Under the pieces are notes generated by a model that worked only from the letters and a program-made list of their open reading frames with translations, did not search any database and was not told where the DNA came from. The position numbers and the translations under genes are program-made. Below are positions 35,526-48,275 of a DNA stretch of 64,000 nucleotides, piece after piece (positions within the stretch are counted from its first letter, which is position 1; the number at the start of each line of letters is the position of its first letter). Source of the DNA: Orthonyx spaldingii (lineage: Eukaryota > Chordata > Aves > Passeriformes > Orthonychidae); NCBI GenBank assembly GCA_013397795.1, contig VZTJ01000758.1:508237-572236 (forward strand), in the 5' to 3' direction.

Positions 35526-38500
35526 GTTGGTAATTTTCCATTGGGATGATTTTCTGATGGAAAACACTGTTTGTACCAAACTGAAATCTGGGTGAAAATC
35601 AGTTTTTCTGTTGGGAATACCTTGTGTCCAGGCAGGGTCAGAAAGAACATTAGACCCAAACTGAAATGTTGGCAGGTTTCATGCATTAGTCCAAATGTTT
35701 GGCTTTGAATAGATTAAAAAGTAAAATACCTCCTCCTGACTGTATATCCAAGTCAGCTCGTGGCACGGTGGGACTGTGTGCTCTCTTGCTCTTCTTTGCT
35801 CCCCAGGAGGTCTGCAGTGGGGTGGGGTTCAAATTTCTCTTTTCTGAGACGTGCACATCCCGATCTGAGTCAGACCTGGCCCGTGGGGACAAATCCTAGC
35901 GTAGGGCCACCACTCTGACCAGGGAAGTGTTCCATGGAGAGAAAGTGGAGAGTTCAGAGACACAAACAAGCTGTTTCACATTAGCTCAGTGGCCTAAAAC
36001 ACAGCACCATGACGGGGGAGATACCCAAATGTTTTGTTCGACTGAAAAGCAGTAAAATGAAGCCCAGAGAAATGGACCTGATTCTGTTCCAGAATTCCTC
36101 TGTTCATTAAAAACAAATTTATTTCTGTCCTTTATATAGGCATACACTGACACTTAGTATAATACTTGTTCTCCTCCCACAATGTATTTGTAGACACCAT
36201 TGAAGTCCTTTATTTGTTTTGCCAAGTTAAATATTAATCATTTATTTTCTTTCGTAACAGCAAGTTGTGGATTATCTAATAGTTTTTTCTGCACTTCTGT
36301 CAGTCAGAATTCATCTTTTCTGAGCATGAGTGATCAGAGCCCGACATGCTGTGTAATGTTTAAAATGATGGCTTGCTAGAGACTTGTACCGTGGCAATAA
36401 TAATTCCCCCTGCACTCTTTTAGTTACAGACAGGGATCAAATTTGCCTTTTTTACATCTATATCACATTAGCACCTTGATTTATCCAGGCCTTGCTGCTC
36501 CAATAAATAACAAAAATAAGTACAGACCAATGCATTAACTTTTGCTTAACACATTTTTCCATTTCATCTCACTTCTCTAGTACTCACATGGTTTCTTTCC
36601 AAGTGGGTGACATAGGAAGATATTTTCAAGAACGATTATAACTCTCCAACTTCCAAAATCAAAGTCCTGAAAATGCCTTTTTGTTTAATTAAAGAACCCA
36701 AGTTTAGATTATCACATAGTCCCAAGCCCACAGGAGGCTTAATTCATTGCTCCTTTGAAATATTCTGAAAGCTGAGGGTTAAGAGGTGTTATATTAGTGC
36801 AGAATAATGATGATTAATTTGTGCTTTGTATCAAATGCAGGAAGAGCAGATTCGTGTGCAGTGAGTCCTGTATAATTCCAAAATCTTTCTATAAACTTGA
36901 AAATATTCTGTGGATGTATGTGCTTTAAATGGAACTCAAGACCAATTTTTCCTGTTTAGCGTGTGGCTGTTGTAGTTTTCCTTCAGATACCTCCCCACTT
37001 TTTCCAAGATTCTGGACGGATTCATTTAAAATACACCCTTTTGCCTTTTCATTAAAGAGTAACTAACGAAAATTCCATTTTAAATGTGCTTTCTGGAGAC
37101 AGGGACGTTCTTTTTTTTGTGATTAACCAGAGCTCATATTTCAAGCAGCAGGGATACAGCTCCAGGTAGTGTAAATCAGCATTGCCCGAGATGGCCCTCA
37201 GTCCTCTCAACCCCACGGAACAATTTAGTGGGTTTAGATGACAGTTGGCATCTTTGAAATATTCTCTTTTGCAGAACTAGACTAGATGTGACACTTGCTG
37301 GAGAAGAAATCCTGCATAAATCTGTCGAAAAAGACTCAATCATATTACTTCACTAGCTGTGGTAACCTTTGGAGGCCAGAGTCCAGACAGGTTGAGAAAT
37401 GGAGCATGAGTCCATAAAGGTGACAATTCCATTAACTGCAATCAGAGAGAGAGGTGAATGGTGAGATAAAGACAAATGACTTCTTCTGTAAAAAAAAGAA
37501 AATATGTGTGTGAAGGGGAAAGAGGCAGAATGAACATTTTCCAGCCTTGTCGAGGAAATAAAGACCCAGCCCCACTCTGTTGAGAGGAGCACAAAAACGT
37601 CTCTTGAGCTCCATGGATGCAAGTTTTGTCCCAACATCCCGACTTCCTGGTGAATGTCAAGCAGCAATGGACCTCTGAACACCCAAAAATTCCACTTAGA
37701 TGTTTATGAGCATAACAATAGAAGGGAAAAAATATTTATAGAAGTTCCTGCTCACGTGTGCACTTAGGCAGTTCATACAAGCACCTGAAGGTGGGTTGTA
37801 ATCCCATTTGAAAGGGTACAGCACTTCTTTAAGTGTTGTAGGAAGTAGAAGTTGGGGAATACTCTGGATGAAATGCTTACTGGGCCATTAGACCAGGACT
37901 ATTCATTCAAACAGGGAAATGGGGAAGTAAAAACCAACTGAATTCTCTACAGCAAGAAGGGATTTTTGAGTGCACAATAGGAAAAAAAGGGAAATTTCGT
38001 TTCAGGGACTTTTTCTGGTTTTAACAGAAATATTAAGTTACTCTTGGATACAAGACCAGCCAAAAAGGGAAATCCCTGTTTTAAGCGCCTCTAAATATAG
38101 CTAGAAAAATATTTCAGATTTTATCAATTTGTGACCCATTTCCTCACGTTTTGGGCAGTCACCTTTTAGTACCAAAGTCAGAATCTGACACAAACAAGCA
38201 TACAATATTTCAGGCTCCACCAAAATTCCAGTGTCTTGCCCAGGGCCTGTTCCTGCCTGCTCACTTGGCTGGACACCAATATCCTTTATTCTCAGGGGAG
38301 TCAGCCTTCCAAAAAACCACTTGGCACTCGAGTCAGGGCTGCTCTGTTTTCCTAACGTTCGCGGCAGGCAGGATGTTTTCCGACTCTGGTACCCAACAGT
38401 TGAGCATTCCAGACAGCACGGGGATTTTTCTTTTGAAACCACACTGCCGGTGCCATAAGAATAAGTGAGGTTCTGTGACACCGTGTGATCCTGGTGGGAA

Positions 38501-41500
38501 AATAGGATGACTTTGCTGTCACACAGCGATGCACAAAGGGAAAATGCGCATGGCTCTTGCCACCTTTGTAAACTCTTCTCCTGTAGTGTGAATGCTGAAA
38601 AAATCCTGGCTTAAAGTCCTGTTTTCATCAACTGCTTCCCCTCTGGGAAGATTGCCAGAAGGAGAAGACCCCCCTCCCAAAATGCCTGGCCAGGAAAGCA
38701 GCCCACTGGTGCAGTGTGGCACAGGGGGTGCTCAGCAGTCTGTGCACGCAGTGTTTCCAGCAAGTGAAAATGTTGTTTGCTCCCCGGAACACGCAGTACA
38801 GATACCCTTGCACCTTTTTTGCCTAACCCTTTACACTCCTTAAATTTTAGAAACATGACTTTATCATTAACATTTTTCTTCAAGTGATTCCTGAGCTCAC
38901 TGATGTCAGGGGCAGCTCCAGCAGTGCAGCGTTTCCCTTGTGGAACAGACACTGCACAGGGCAGGGCAGGCAGGTGAGAGCTCCCAGCCAGGACTTCTCA
39001 CTGACCAGGGGCAGACAGACTGTCCTGGGAGGCAGATTGCCAGAGACATCTCCCACCACAGCCCTGTGCCAAAATCCAGATGTGCAAAATCGTGAAATCA
39101 CAATCTGTCGAGCTGGAAATGAATTTCATAAGCTGAGCTGTGAAAATCTCCTTAAATTTCACAATACCTTACATCTCCAGAAAAACACTCGAACAGAGGT
39201 TAAATATTTTTTCTGCAACATCCTTCCAAGACTTTTTCCATAGGATATGACCATCTTGCATGAAGTACTTTGTTACAGTGGGGATATATCACACAGTGGT
39301 GCCAGATCCAGTCAGTGTGGGGAGGATTGAAAAGGCTCAGCCACCCTCCAGGCAGCCTGTCCTGGTGCCATTCCTGGCACCTTCTACAAAAGGCAGATCC
39401 TATTTTGCCCTTTGAATTCCAGAACTGGTGAGCATAGTCATGGGAGGCAATCAGTCAGGATCTGTTAATTTGTAAAAAATATAACTGTCTGTTCTCTGAG
39501 GGTGAGATTAACTGGGATCTGTACTTCCAAGATCATAAACAACACGCAGCCTTTCTCCTTAACTCATTGCAAAATGTACAAATGTTCCAACACCAGCTCT
39601 GTAATCTTTTAAAATCTTAAACGGAACAGGGGCTCATTCCATTACATAAAAAGAAGTTTGTAGGATCATGTAGCTACCTGCAAATCACACACAGATAAAC
39701 CAAACAGCACGAGAAACAGGGATAAAGTCACCTTTTATGTAGCTGGTTCCTATAGCAGTGAGATTGTCATGCTCTGTATACAACCCAAAACAAATTGTCT
39801 GTTTAGAATTAAAATATGATACTGTTTCCAAAAGTCTTGCCTCCAGGGAGATAATTTTATACCACAGGGCAGATTCAGCCTTGGTGTAGGATTTCTGATT
39901 TTCATGGAATTGCACCATTAAGGAATTTGGCCCAACATCTTGCCCACATTGATGCAATTCAACTTTTAAGGGACAGCTATGGGGTTTCCTCCTAAGTCAG
40001 GCCAAGTTTCTGGAACAAGGGAAGTCTGTAAAAGAAACCGTTGGAGGGATGTTTTAGTCTGGCATTTAGGAACATTCCCATATTAGAAAACGTCACAGGA
40101 TTTATTTTGTACGTCTTGCACGTTAGAATTCCGTGCTTTTTCTTCTTTCCTTGCAGAGACATTGTCGGTAGGTGGTCACATCAAAACTGGATAAATCCCA
40201 AAGAAATGTAATGAAATGATTATAGACAGAGTGAGTAGAAAGACATTTGTGGATCCAGTTTATTCTGCCTCATCTTTGTTATATAAACCTGTTTTCCATA
40301 CTTAATGTATCGCCTGAGCTTGCAGTATGTGATTAACAGAACGTCTGCACCACTCAGGACTCTGGAGAAAAATGTAAGATGTTAATTCTTCAACATTTTA
40401 GGTAACTTTGAATATTTTAGGCATGACTGATCTCACACAGTGCTTTGGATTTATGCTTTACATGACAGATGGAAATCTGCATGCACACACTTATGCTCTC
40501 ACTGATGTTGAAAACTTCTGTGCAGGAACAAAGAGCTGTAACACTTCCCTGCTCCTGGAGCTAACCTGGTATTTCCTAACATCAGGCAGCTCCACAGGTC
40601 ATGGCCCAGCAAACAGGAGTTTCCCCAGCTCTTCCTGGCCAGCGCTGCACGTACCGGGCACCGTGACGGGGTGGAAATGTGATGCTGTCAAGGGTCTGGG
40701 GGAGATTATTCCCTTCCCTTTGCAGTTGTTTGAGCTGCCCAGACAGCATGAAGCAGATGCTCCGCTTCTTAAGGCTTCCTGGGAAAATCAACACTGTTTC
40801 AAAACCGTACCAGAACCAAAACTTTGGAAAGATTAATCAAGCTTGGGTCAAGAGGGAAGTAGGATGCAATTGAAAGCCATGAGCTGGTAAATGATGCGCC
40901 CAATGCTGAGCTCTCTTACAAGTCAGAATATTCAGTGGATCACATCAAAAACTCCTTTGGACTATTGACATAGTGTTTGAAAGAACATGGAAAAATGATA
41001 GAGCAATCGAAGGTACATTTTAACTTTCCTGCTTGCATTGTTACACTAATCTGACAGTCATAACGTAGAAATCAAATGGAGCAAATGTTCTCAGTAAATT
41101 AAAATATAGAGAGAAATATATGTAGAATATGTTTTCATGTGTGTACAAATGTTACAAAAAAACTTGGACACAGCTGCAGTTCACACAAACAGCAGAATAA
41201 ACCTGTTTTGGGCATTCTTTAAAATCCCATTCTCATTTGGTAACCTTTGGATTTTGCAGCTTGTCTTTCCAAAGCCATGATAAAACCATCATGGCTTTAA
41301 TCAACTTTTTGAATCATTGGCCAGTCAGAAAAGCTGAAAGTGAAATAAAAATCAAGACACGACAAAAATCAGAAATACTGGACATATTTGCCATTTCTGT
41401 CAGTCACAGCTAGGAATGTTGTGATAAAGCAAGATAAGAAATTGAGGAAGGAAATAAGTGGTAACTGCATTCTTATTTGAGAGTATTTAATGTCTGATTG

Positions 41501-44500
41501 TTTCAAAATGAGGAGGAGGAATATGTGACTGTAACTCCACCCTCTCCAAGAATTGCTGGGATCATTGTTTGTGAGTGTATCCAAACACCAGAACAGTTTC
41601 CTTACCTACAGTCTGCTGCAGTCATGGAAATGCCATGGGATGTTCTGGTGGACACCTCGTCCCCGTGGTCACAGCCTGCACTGGGAAATCGTCATCTTGG
41701 GTCTCATGGGACTGGAAAATTAGAATGGCAGATAATTATCCCATATTTCCATTCATGGAGTCCTGGTCACTGAGGGTCAGCAGCCAAGAAGCAAATCCAT
41801 GTGCAGGGCTCAGCTCTACCTTGGTGGGCACAGGACCTGACGTGTGGTTGCTGAGAGCACAACCTCATCCTTCTTGACCACCTATCACAGTCACCTTGAA
41901 TGGCAAGGGCCCTGCTTCAAGTTAACTCTGGGGTTTTTTTCCTCCTTATTTTATTGGTTTTTAATGAACTGGCAGCTCAAAGTTTCATCTAAAGCTGTTT
42001 CATATGCTTTTCTGCTTGAAAAAAAAGCCCATCTGAGGATTATCTACTCAACATGCAGCTTTAGGAAATCGCATTGATCTGGAATAAAAAAAAAATCTGA
42101 GTTGCTTTGTTTTAATGTTAGTGAAGGAGAGAAAACCCAGATAGAGCCATGGGTGTGACTGTTTGCCATCCTTTGAGAAAATAAATGTTCTAAGTCTGCT
42201 CAGTGGTATTTGTGCAACATTTCCAATGTTAATTTTCCAATGCTGAAAATTGACACCAGTACCATGACCTGAATAACTTTAAATTTTGACCCAAGAGTAA
42301 TATCCCCCTGTAAAAGAAAGACCTCCCAAATTAAAACTCCACCTGCTGCATCTTGCCCTATAAAACTATTTTTCCAAGCTGCTGCCTATACTGGGCTTCA
42401 AAAACCAAAACTGAGTGAATGCAGAGGAGGAAGCTTGATGTACAGCAGTTAAAATACGTGGAAGATTTGGGGAGGGGGTTGGTACATCAAACCCTTCAAA
42501 GTACAGCATATTGGCAGTTTGGTATTGCAGGCTGGCATTTCCATTCCCACTGGAAGGTTAATCCATCATGGAGGAATCAGTTCTCTCAGACGATTATCAC
42601 GGGCTGGTCCTGTCCTTGCTACATTAACTTCTTCTCAAGCAGAAGAAAATTAGTGTCTCCTGTAGCGGAGGGTGCCTTGGTTAGCTTGTTCCCTTTCATT
42701 TTACATGCTCCTGTTAAAGGGAACCAATTCAGAGGCTGAGAGTAGTATTTTTGGCCTTTTAGTCATGGCCTGTTCAAGGTAATCCATATTTTGGCAATGG
42801 CCCACAATGTTCTCTTCATGTTTCCTATTGCCAGATTTATTCTGTAGAATTTTGCACAGATCCCAGGACCAGGGAGGCTTCTGCCTGCAATTCCTCCCAG
42901 CCCAGCTCCCAGCAGTCCATCCCAGCCCTTTGCAGTGTGTTTAGCTTGCAAAACCCCGTGTTGGCACTCTGGATTTGAGTAGCAATGTTTGGGATACCCC
43001 CTCGATGTCCCTAATATTGGGTGACAGGAAAGCAGGGGATGGAACAAGCCACTGCTTTTGGTTTGCAAAGTCCTGAAGCCCTGAGCTCTGGTTCTAGGGG
43101 ATCTCTGCTCTTCGACAACACTTCCCACCATGTGTTCCAGCCAGGAAGATGGATGTACCTTAGTTAAAGTGAGTCATTCACTGAACCTGGGCCAAACTTT
43201 GAAGCAAATCTGGGCCAGTTGACTGCCTCAGGAGGAAACCTGGCTTTTGCATGAATTAGATGTGAAAATAAGCAGAGCCTGACTGACATCTCCTCCGAAT
43301 TCCAACTGTAAGGGTAAAACCCAGAGGGCATGAGCTTCAGGCATGACAAAAATGAGGAGAGGAAAATGAGGCTTCCTGTCTCCCCTGCAAGAGCCAGAGA
43401 GACATGTTATTCAGGACTTAGGGTAAATTGTTAATGATTTATACACTAATTAAGTAATGTTTGTAGAATGGCTTACATATGTAAATGGCTGTAAAGATGC
43501 TTACGTTTTTCCTGCACTCTCCAATTAAACGAACTTTCATTATAGAGCAAAACAATTCCATCCCAACTTGTTACACCAGTTCTTTAGCCAGGCAGCTTTG
43601 CAGCCACTGCTCCCAGCTCAAACTGGGCTATTGTGTTTCTCTGAGGAAACTTCTGTGCTGGTTTGTAGTTGTTTTAATTCCATCACAGATCACATTCTGT
43701 TTAATGATAATTTGATTTTGCATTGCAAGACCCAGATGTACATTAGGAGGTCACAACCTTTCCATTTATCTCTTAAAGTAACTATTTTTTCCCCGAGTTC
43801 CATCAGGTTAAAACAGTTAGCAATTTTTCTCCTTGAAGTGTCCCTTCAGCTTGGCCAAGATATATAATAGATCAGTGTAGCTACAAATGCATTACAACAT
43901 TAGTCATCAATTAGTTTTAAACCATCGCTGTAATATATCATTTATCCAGCTTGCTGTAGCACTATTGTGAACATTTAATTTTTTAAAGGCAGCTTGATTT
44001 TTTAACCTGACGGCTGCATCCCCCTTTTGTCTCCTGTACAGACATCTCCTTAAGGAACAATAAAAATTAGATTTGTTTGACCTGCACTCAGGGTTCGTTT
44101 AAGCGAGATGGATTTTAATTGCTCTGCCCAGTCTACCAGACAGCTTTTATGTAATATTCCAGACATTTACGCACTGTCTTTTGCCTTGCTGTAAGCAGGT
44201 GTGTGTGCCCACAAATGCCTGTAAAGCAGCTCTTACAATTCATTTCACATCTCTGACAATCCTCTGGGAAATCGCTTTCTCTCAGATACCGTTGGCATCA
44301 AGTTAAGGGCTCCGGTCATTGCCACGTCTTCCCTCCTTATACCATTTTCTTTTGTCTTTAGGATTCACCTTCTTGTGTGGCTAATTCTAAAAGGACCTTG
44401 CTGAGGATTGTGCTCCTTGGGCTCGTGTTGTCATTACGGGGCACAGGTGACTCGCCCCTGCATCTCCCAGGAGTGAGAATGGGTACAGGGCCTTACCTGT

Positions 44501-47500
44501 CTCTCCCAAAATCCGCGTTGTCCTTGCAATGAGATCCACAGTTTGAAGAGGTTTGGAGTGTCAGACAGCTCAGCCTGGGAGCAGCAGGTCTGTGCCACAG
44601 ACGCTCGGGATCTCTGACTTCAATTAGGAGGTCACGCGAGGGAGTTATCGCAGCCCTGACTCAGAGCCCGGAACACCCCGCCTGCTCTGCCAGCTTGGAG
44701 TGGAGGCACAATGAGCTCACGTTTGCCCACGATGAACCTTATTTGCTCCAGCTGCTCCATCAGGGAGAGGAGAACCTCATGTGGAGAGTTCTCTCCCTGC
44801 TATCTCTCCGCTTCCATGGGTGACACAATCTGAAGATGAGGTCCCCTGTTCTTCCTGTTCTCCCCATTCCTAAAAAGGAAGATTTGGCTGTCCCGTGAGT
44901 TACCATATCAGCACAACAAAAATGGGCCTCCTAAGCAGTTCTTTGTGCCTACAGCTGGTTCTGGTCTCCTCTCTGTTGGACACACACATGTGCTTAATTC
45001 CCAGTTGTGCTGAATGCCTATTAAAAGAACAAATCTGCAAATGAGGAGGGTCTCTTCTGCCATGTCAATGGAAGTGAAATATGTAAATCTCCTGCACGCT
45101 GAGGCGAGTGAATGCTCAGAGTGCTTGGGAGAACAGCTGGGAAAGAGAATAAGCAGATTTTATTTTGCTGCAAAGTGTCACTGATCCAGCTTGCTAAGCT
45201 GATCCTCATGTGGCATGTTGTGCCTGCTCCATGGTTCTGCCTGCTGCTTCCAGAGGGGGGTAATTCAAAGTGCTCAGCACTTCAGTCAGCACAGAAAAGG
45301 GGACAGACGTGCTTCTCCCACTGTGGTACAACCAGCATGGTACACAGCAGCAAGGGAGCACTGCAGGGGAAAGGACACCTCCAGTCAGGGGCCCTGTGAG
45401 GGAGTGGAGATCACGGTGAGCCACGGAGGAAGCAGTGGAGGAGCAGGGGGATCTGTCTGTCTTGCCAGCCTGGGAAGCCAGAGGAGGGTTTGGAATGATC
45501 TTCCGCCATGCCACTGCGTTCTTCCCTTTTTATCTGCCAGTGGTAAAAGCCAGTCACTCAGGAGACATCCTGGAGTGAGACTGGTACGTGATGATGGGTG
45601 AGTGACAAAACATTTGAAGAAAATGAAGGGTTCTGTAGGAGGCTGTGGAAGGAAATCCCGTTTCCTTTCCTTGAAACTGAGCAGAATTGCCCACTTGACA
45701 AAACAACTGCACGGCTCAAGGAATTCACCTTCCACCTGCCCTGCCTGGGCCAGCACCCCAGTCCCGCCATAAACACATGGATGGCTTCCCTCTGGACAAG
45801 ACAGAGGAGCAGCAGAACATGTTCAGTATTAATTGTAGCATCAGTGGAAGAAATCCAAATGAGACACTCACTGAGAAAAGCCTTAGAAGACACTTACTTG
45901 ATGCAGAATTTGTAAACACAGCAGTGACTTTAGGAAAGGGATGGGACGCCCAGCACACTTGTTTTGCATTTGGACATGTAGTTCTTAATTTCCTATTCAA
46001 TGGTTTTTTTTCCCTGGGGCTTTTATATCCATCAGTAAGACACAACAATATTTTTTACTTCCCTGACAGAAGCACTGAAAATCAGAACCCATTTATTTGG
46101 TACCAAACAAATGCAGAAATAAGAGCAGGCTCTAGCACTAAAACACACATTTGTAACCCTCTGAGGACCAGATGCAGCAGAGCTGGAACACTCAGCAGCT
46201 GTAATGTGCACCGAGAAGTCACATTTGTTCAAGAAAAGCCACATTACTTATATTAATTGGATGTGTCCAGCTCATCCTGAGTCCACTTAAGCCTTGGCAA
46301 ACCTCTAGCTCTGAGCATAACAAAGGTATTAATACTGATATTCCTTTATATGATCCCATTTACATAACGACTCCCACCTTTGCAGCCTAATACTTATTCT
46401 TTGGAACACAGAGAACTATTGACTCATATCTGGACTGGGTTGCCAAAACCTCCTAAATTTAGAGATGTTTGGAACAAGAAAGGGAGTTTGGTTCAGGCCC
46501 ATCCACAACAGCAAATCAAACACAAGTCATCATCTGCGCGAGCGACATTTTCGGCATGTCCAGAGCCCGGCAGGAGCTGACATTCCTTCTCCCAGGAAGA
46601 TTTACAGAATTTGTGCATTGAAAAGCATTGAGGTAAACCCTGTTGTGAGGGCCAAGTGCATAAATTAGACCTGTCCCCTCCCTTCAGTAAATTACAGACG
46701 TACACGCCGTAGGTTGGCTCGCTGTGCTCTTGGCAACTCCAACAGCTCTGAGCGTGTGCTCACAGAAAGGGTTTGTGTCATACTCACACATTTACTGAGA
46801 TTTTGGTGCAAGGAATATGCTGTACATCATTTCTTCCCTCCATTCACATCAGATACTGGGTTAAACAGACTGAGAAAAAAGAGTGATATTAAAATGTTGG
46901 CACGTATTGCACTTTCTCAGCAGAAACTGTGTCGCTTGCACATCACTTTGGTTTAAATGATGTAGGTCAATGTAAGGCCAGCGAGAAGTGCTGGATTAGC
47001 ATCTGCAGAGACTGAGATCCTCTCCTCATTCACAGAACAAGTCCAGATCAAGAAATGTTATTAAAGCTTCATGCACAAAGCTGCCTTAGAAGACAGTGAT
47101 ATCCTCAGGCCAACCGAGGGCTCACCTGTTCCATTGGTTTATATGGAAACAACTTGGCCATTTGGCAGAGTGACGAGGGGACTGACACTACCAAACTGCT
47201 TCTTCAAACACTGTCAAGGTTTTCGTGAGCTGCAGATTTGCAGAAGTCCATGTACCTGTGAAATAACTGAATCACTGTCTTCCATGTGTCAAAATGATGC
47301 CATTTCTGGGCTGTTCCATCTTCCTCCCACAGACCTACCACGTTTTAGGTGGAATGCATGGCCTGAAAACCCAAATACGTGTGGCAGCTCAGACTGGCTC
47401 CAGAGAAGTGGCACAGCGAATGGCACTGGAAACCCCACGCAGCATCCCAAAGGGATGCATTTCACTGCAGGCTTTCAACCTCCCAAACTGCATTATCTGT

Positions 47501-48218
47501 CTGAAGGTTTCCTCTATGACCTGAAGAACCAGTAGAATTTCATTGAAGGCTGAAAGCCTCATGTAATCAGACAACATGAGAATTTGGGTTTCTAAAAAAA
47601 AAAACCCAGTATTTTGAGCATACTGCAGGAACTGCTGCTACAAAGTTATGCAAATTCCAGATCTTATGTTTCTGTAAATAAAAAATTTCCAGGGGAGAAC
47701 ATACAGAGGAGACAGTCATGTGCTCTAGCCTGAACAGGGATCGGAAAATGCAGGCTCTAGTCCAGCCCCACTCAGACACTTCGGCTCACTGGCTTCCACT
47801 TTCCATGGGAAGACCAAAACAATGGTAATAAAAATCACAATGAAAGCAATTGAAAAATATTTTCATAATTATTTAGCATGTGTTTGCATGCTTTGCATGT
47901 TAAACAAGGGATTGTTCCTCATCCCACACTCTCAGGACAGGTAGGGAAGTTGAAAGGGTGGAGCAGAGTGGGAACAAAACCTAATTCATGTAGAAGTAAA
48001 TTCAGTTCTGTAGGAAAACAAGCTGAAATATGTGCTTAAGAGACCCTAAATCTTAAAAGATTCAGAGCCTGGTGGAAAAAATCAGGGAGTTCACATACGG
48101 AACGAAGGCTGTGACACAGAAGGAAGGAAGGAAATAATTGTGGAAGAAACTGATGAATGGGTGGGCCAGGCTGGAAATACTGGTAGAGCTGAAGGTGGTA
48201 TGTGAGAGGTGAACAAAG
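35526..48218. other. Intergenic DNA upstream of FGGY, no gene seen
   Basis: No recognisable protein domain, tRNA or rRNA. Open frames are mostly under 160 codons, lack start context and often overlap on both strands. AT-rich blocks at about 36.1-36.9 kb and 43.4-44.3 kb look information-rich rather than repetitive and are candidate conserved non-coding DNA. A weak MIR-like trace may lie at about 47.71-47.83 kb. Confidence 0.6.
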
Positions 48219-48244
48219 GATGGTGATGATGATGGTGATGATGG

Positions 48245-48274
<30 letters not shown>
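48219..48274 (+). repeat. (GAT)n/(GGTGAT)n microsatellite
   Basis: About 18 GAT-type triplets, with GGT interruptions in the first half and a pure run of GATs in the second half. Minus-strand poly-His and poly-Ser open frames over it are artefacts of the repeat. Confidence 0.92.

Positions 48275-48275
<1 letters not shown>

Noticed and set aside
45777..46256. 159-codon plus-strand frame
   Set aside because: No family features, and overlapping open frames on the other strand.
47071..47535. 154-codon plus-strand frame
   Set aside because: No domain, promoter or splice support; length is within chance for a 64-kb window.
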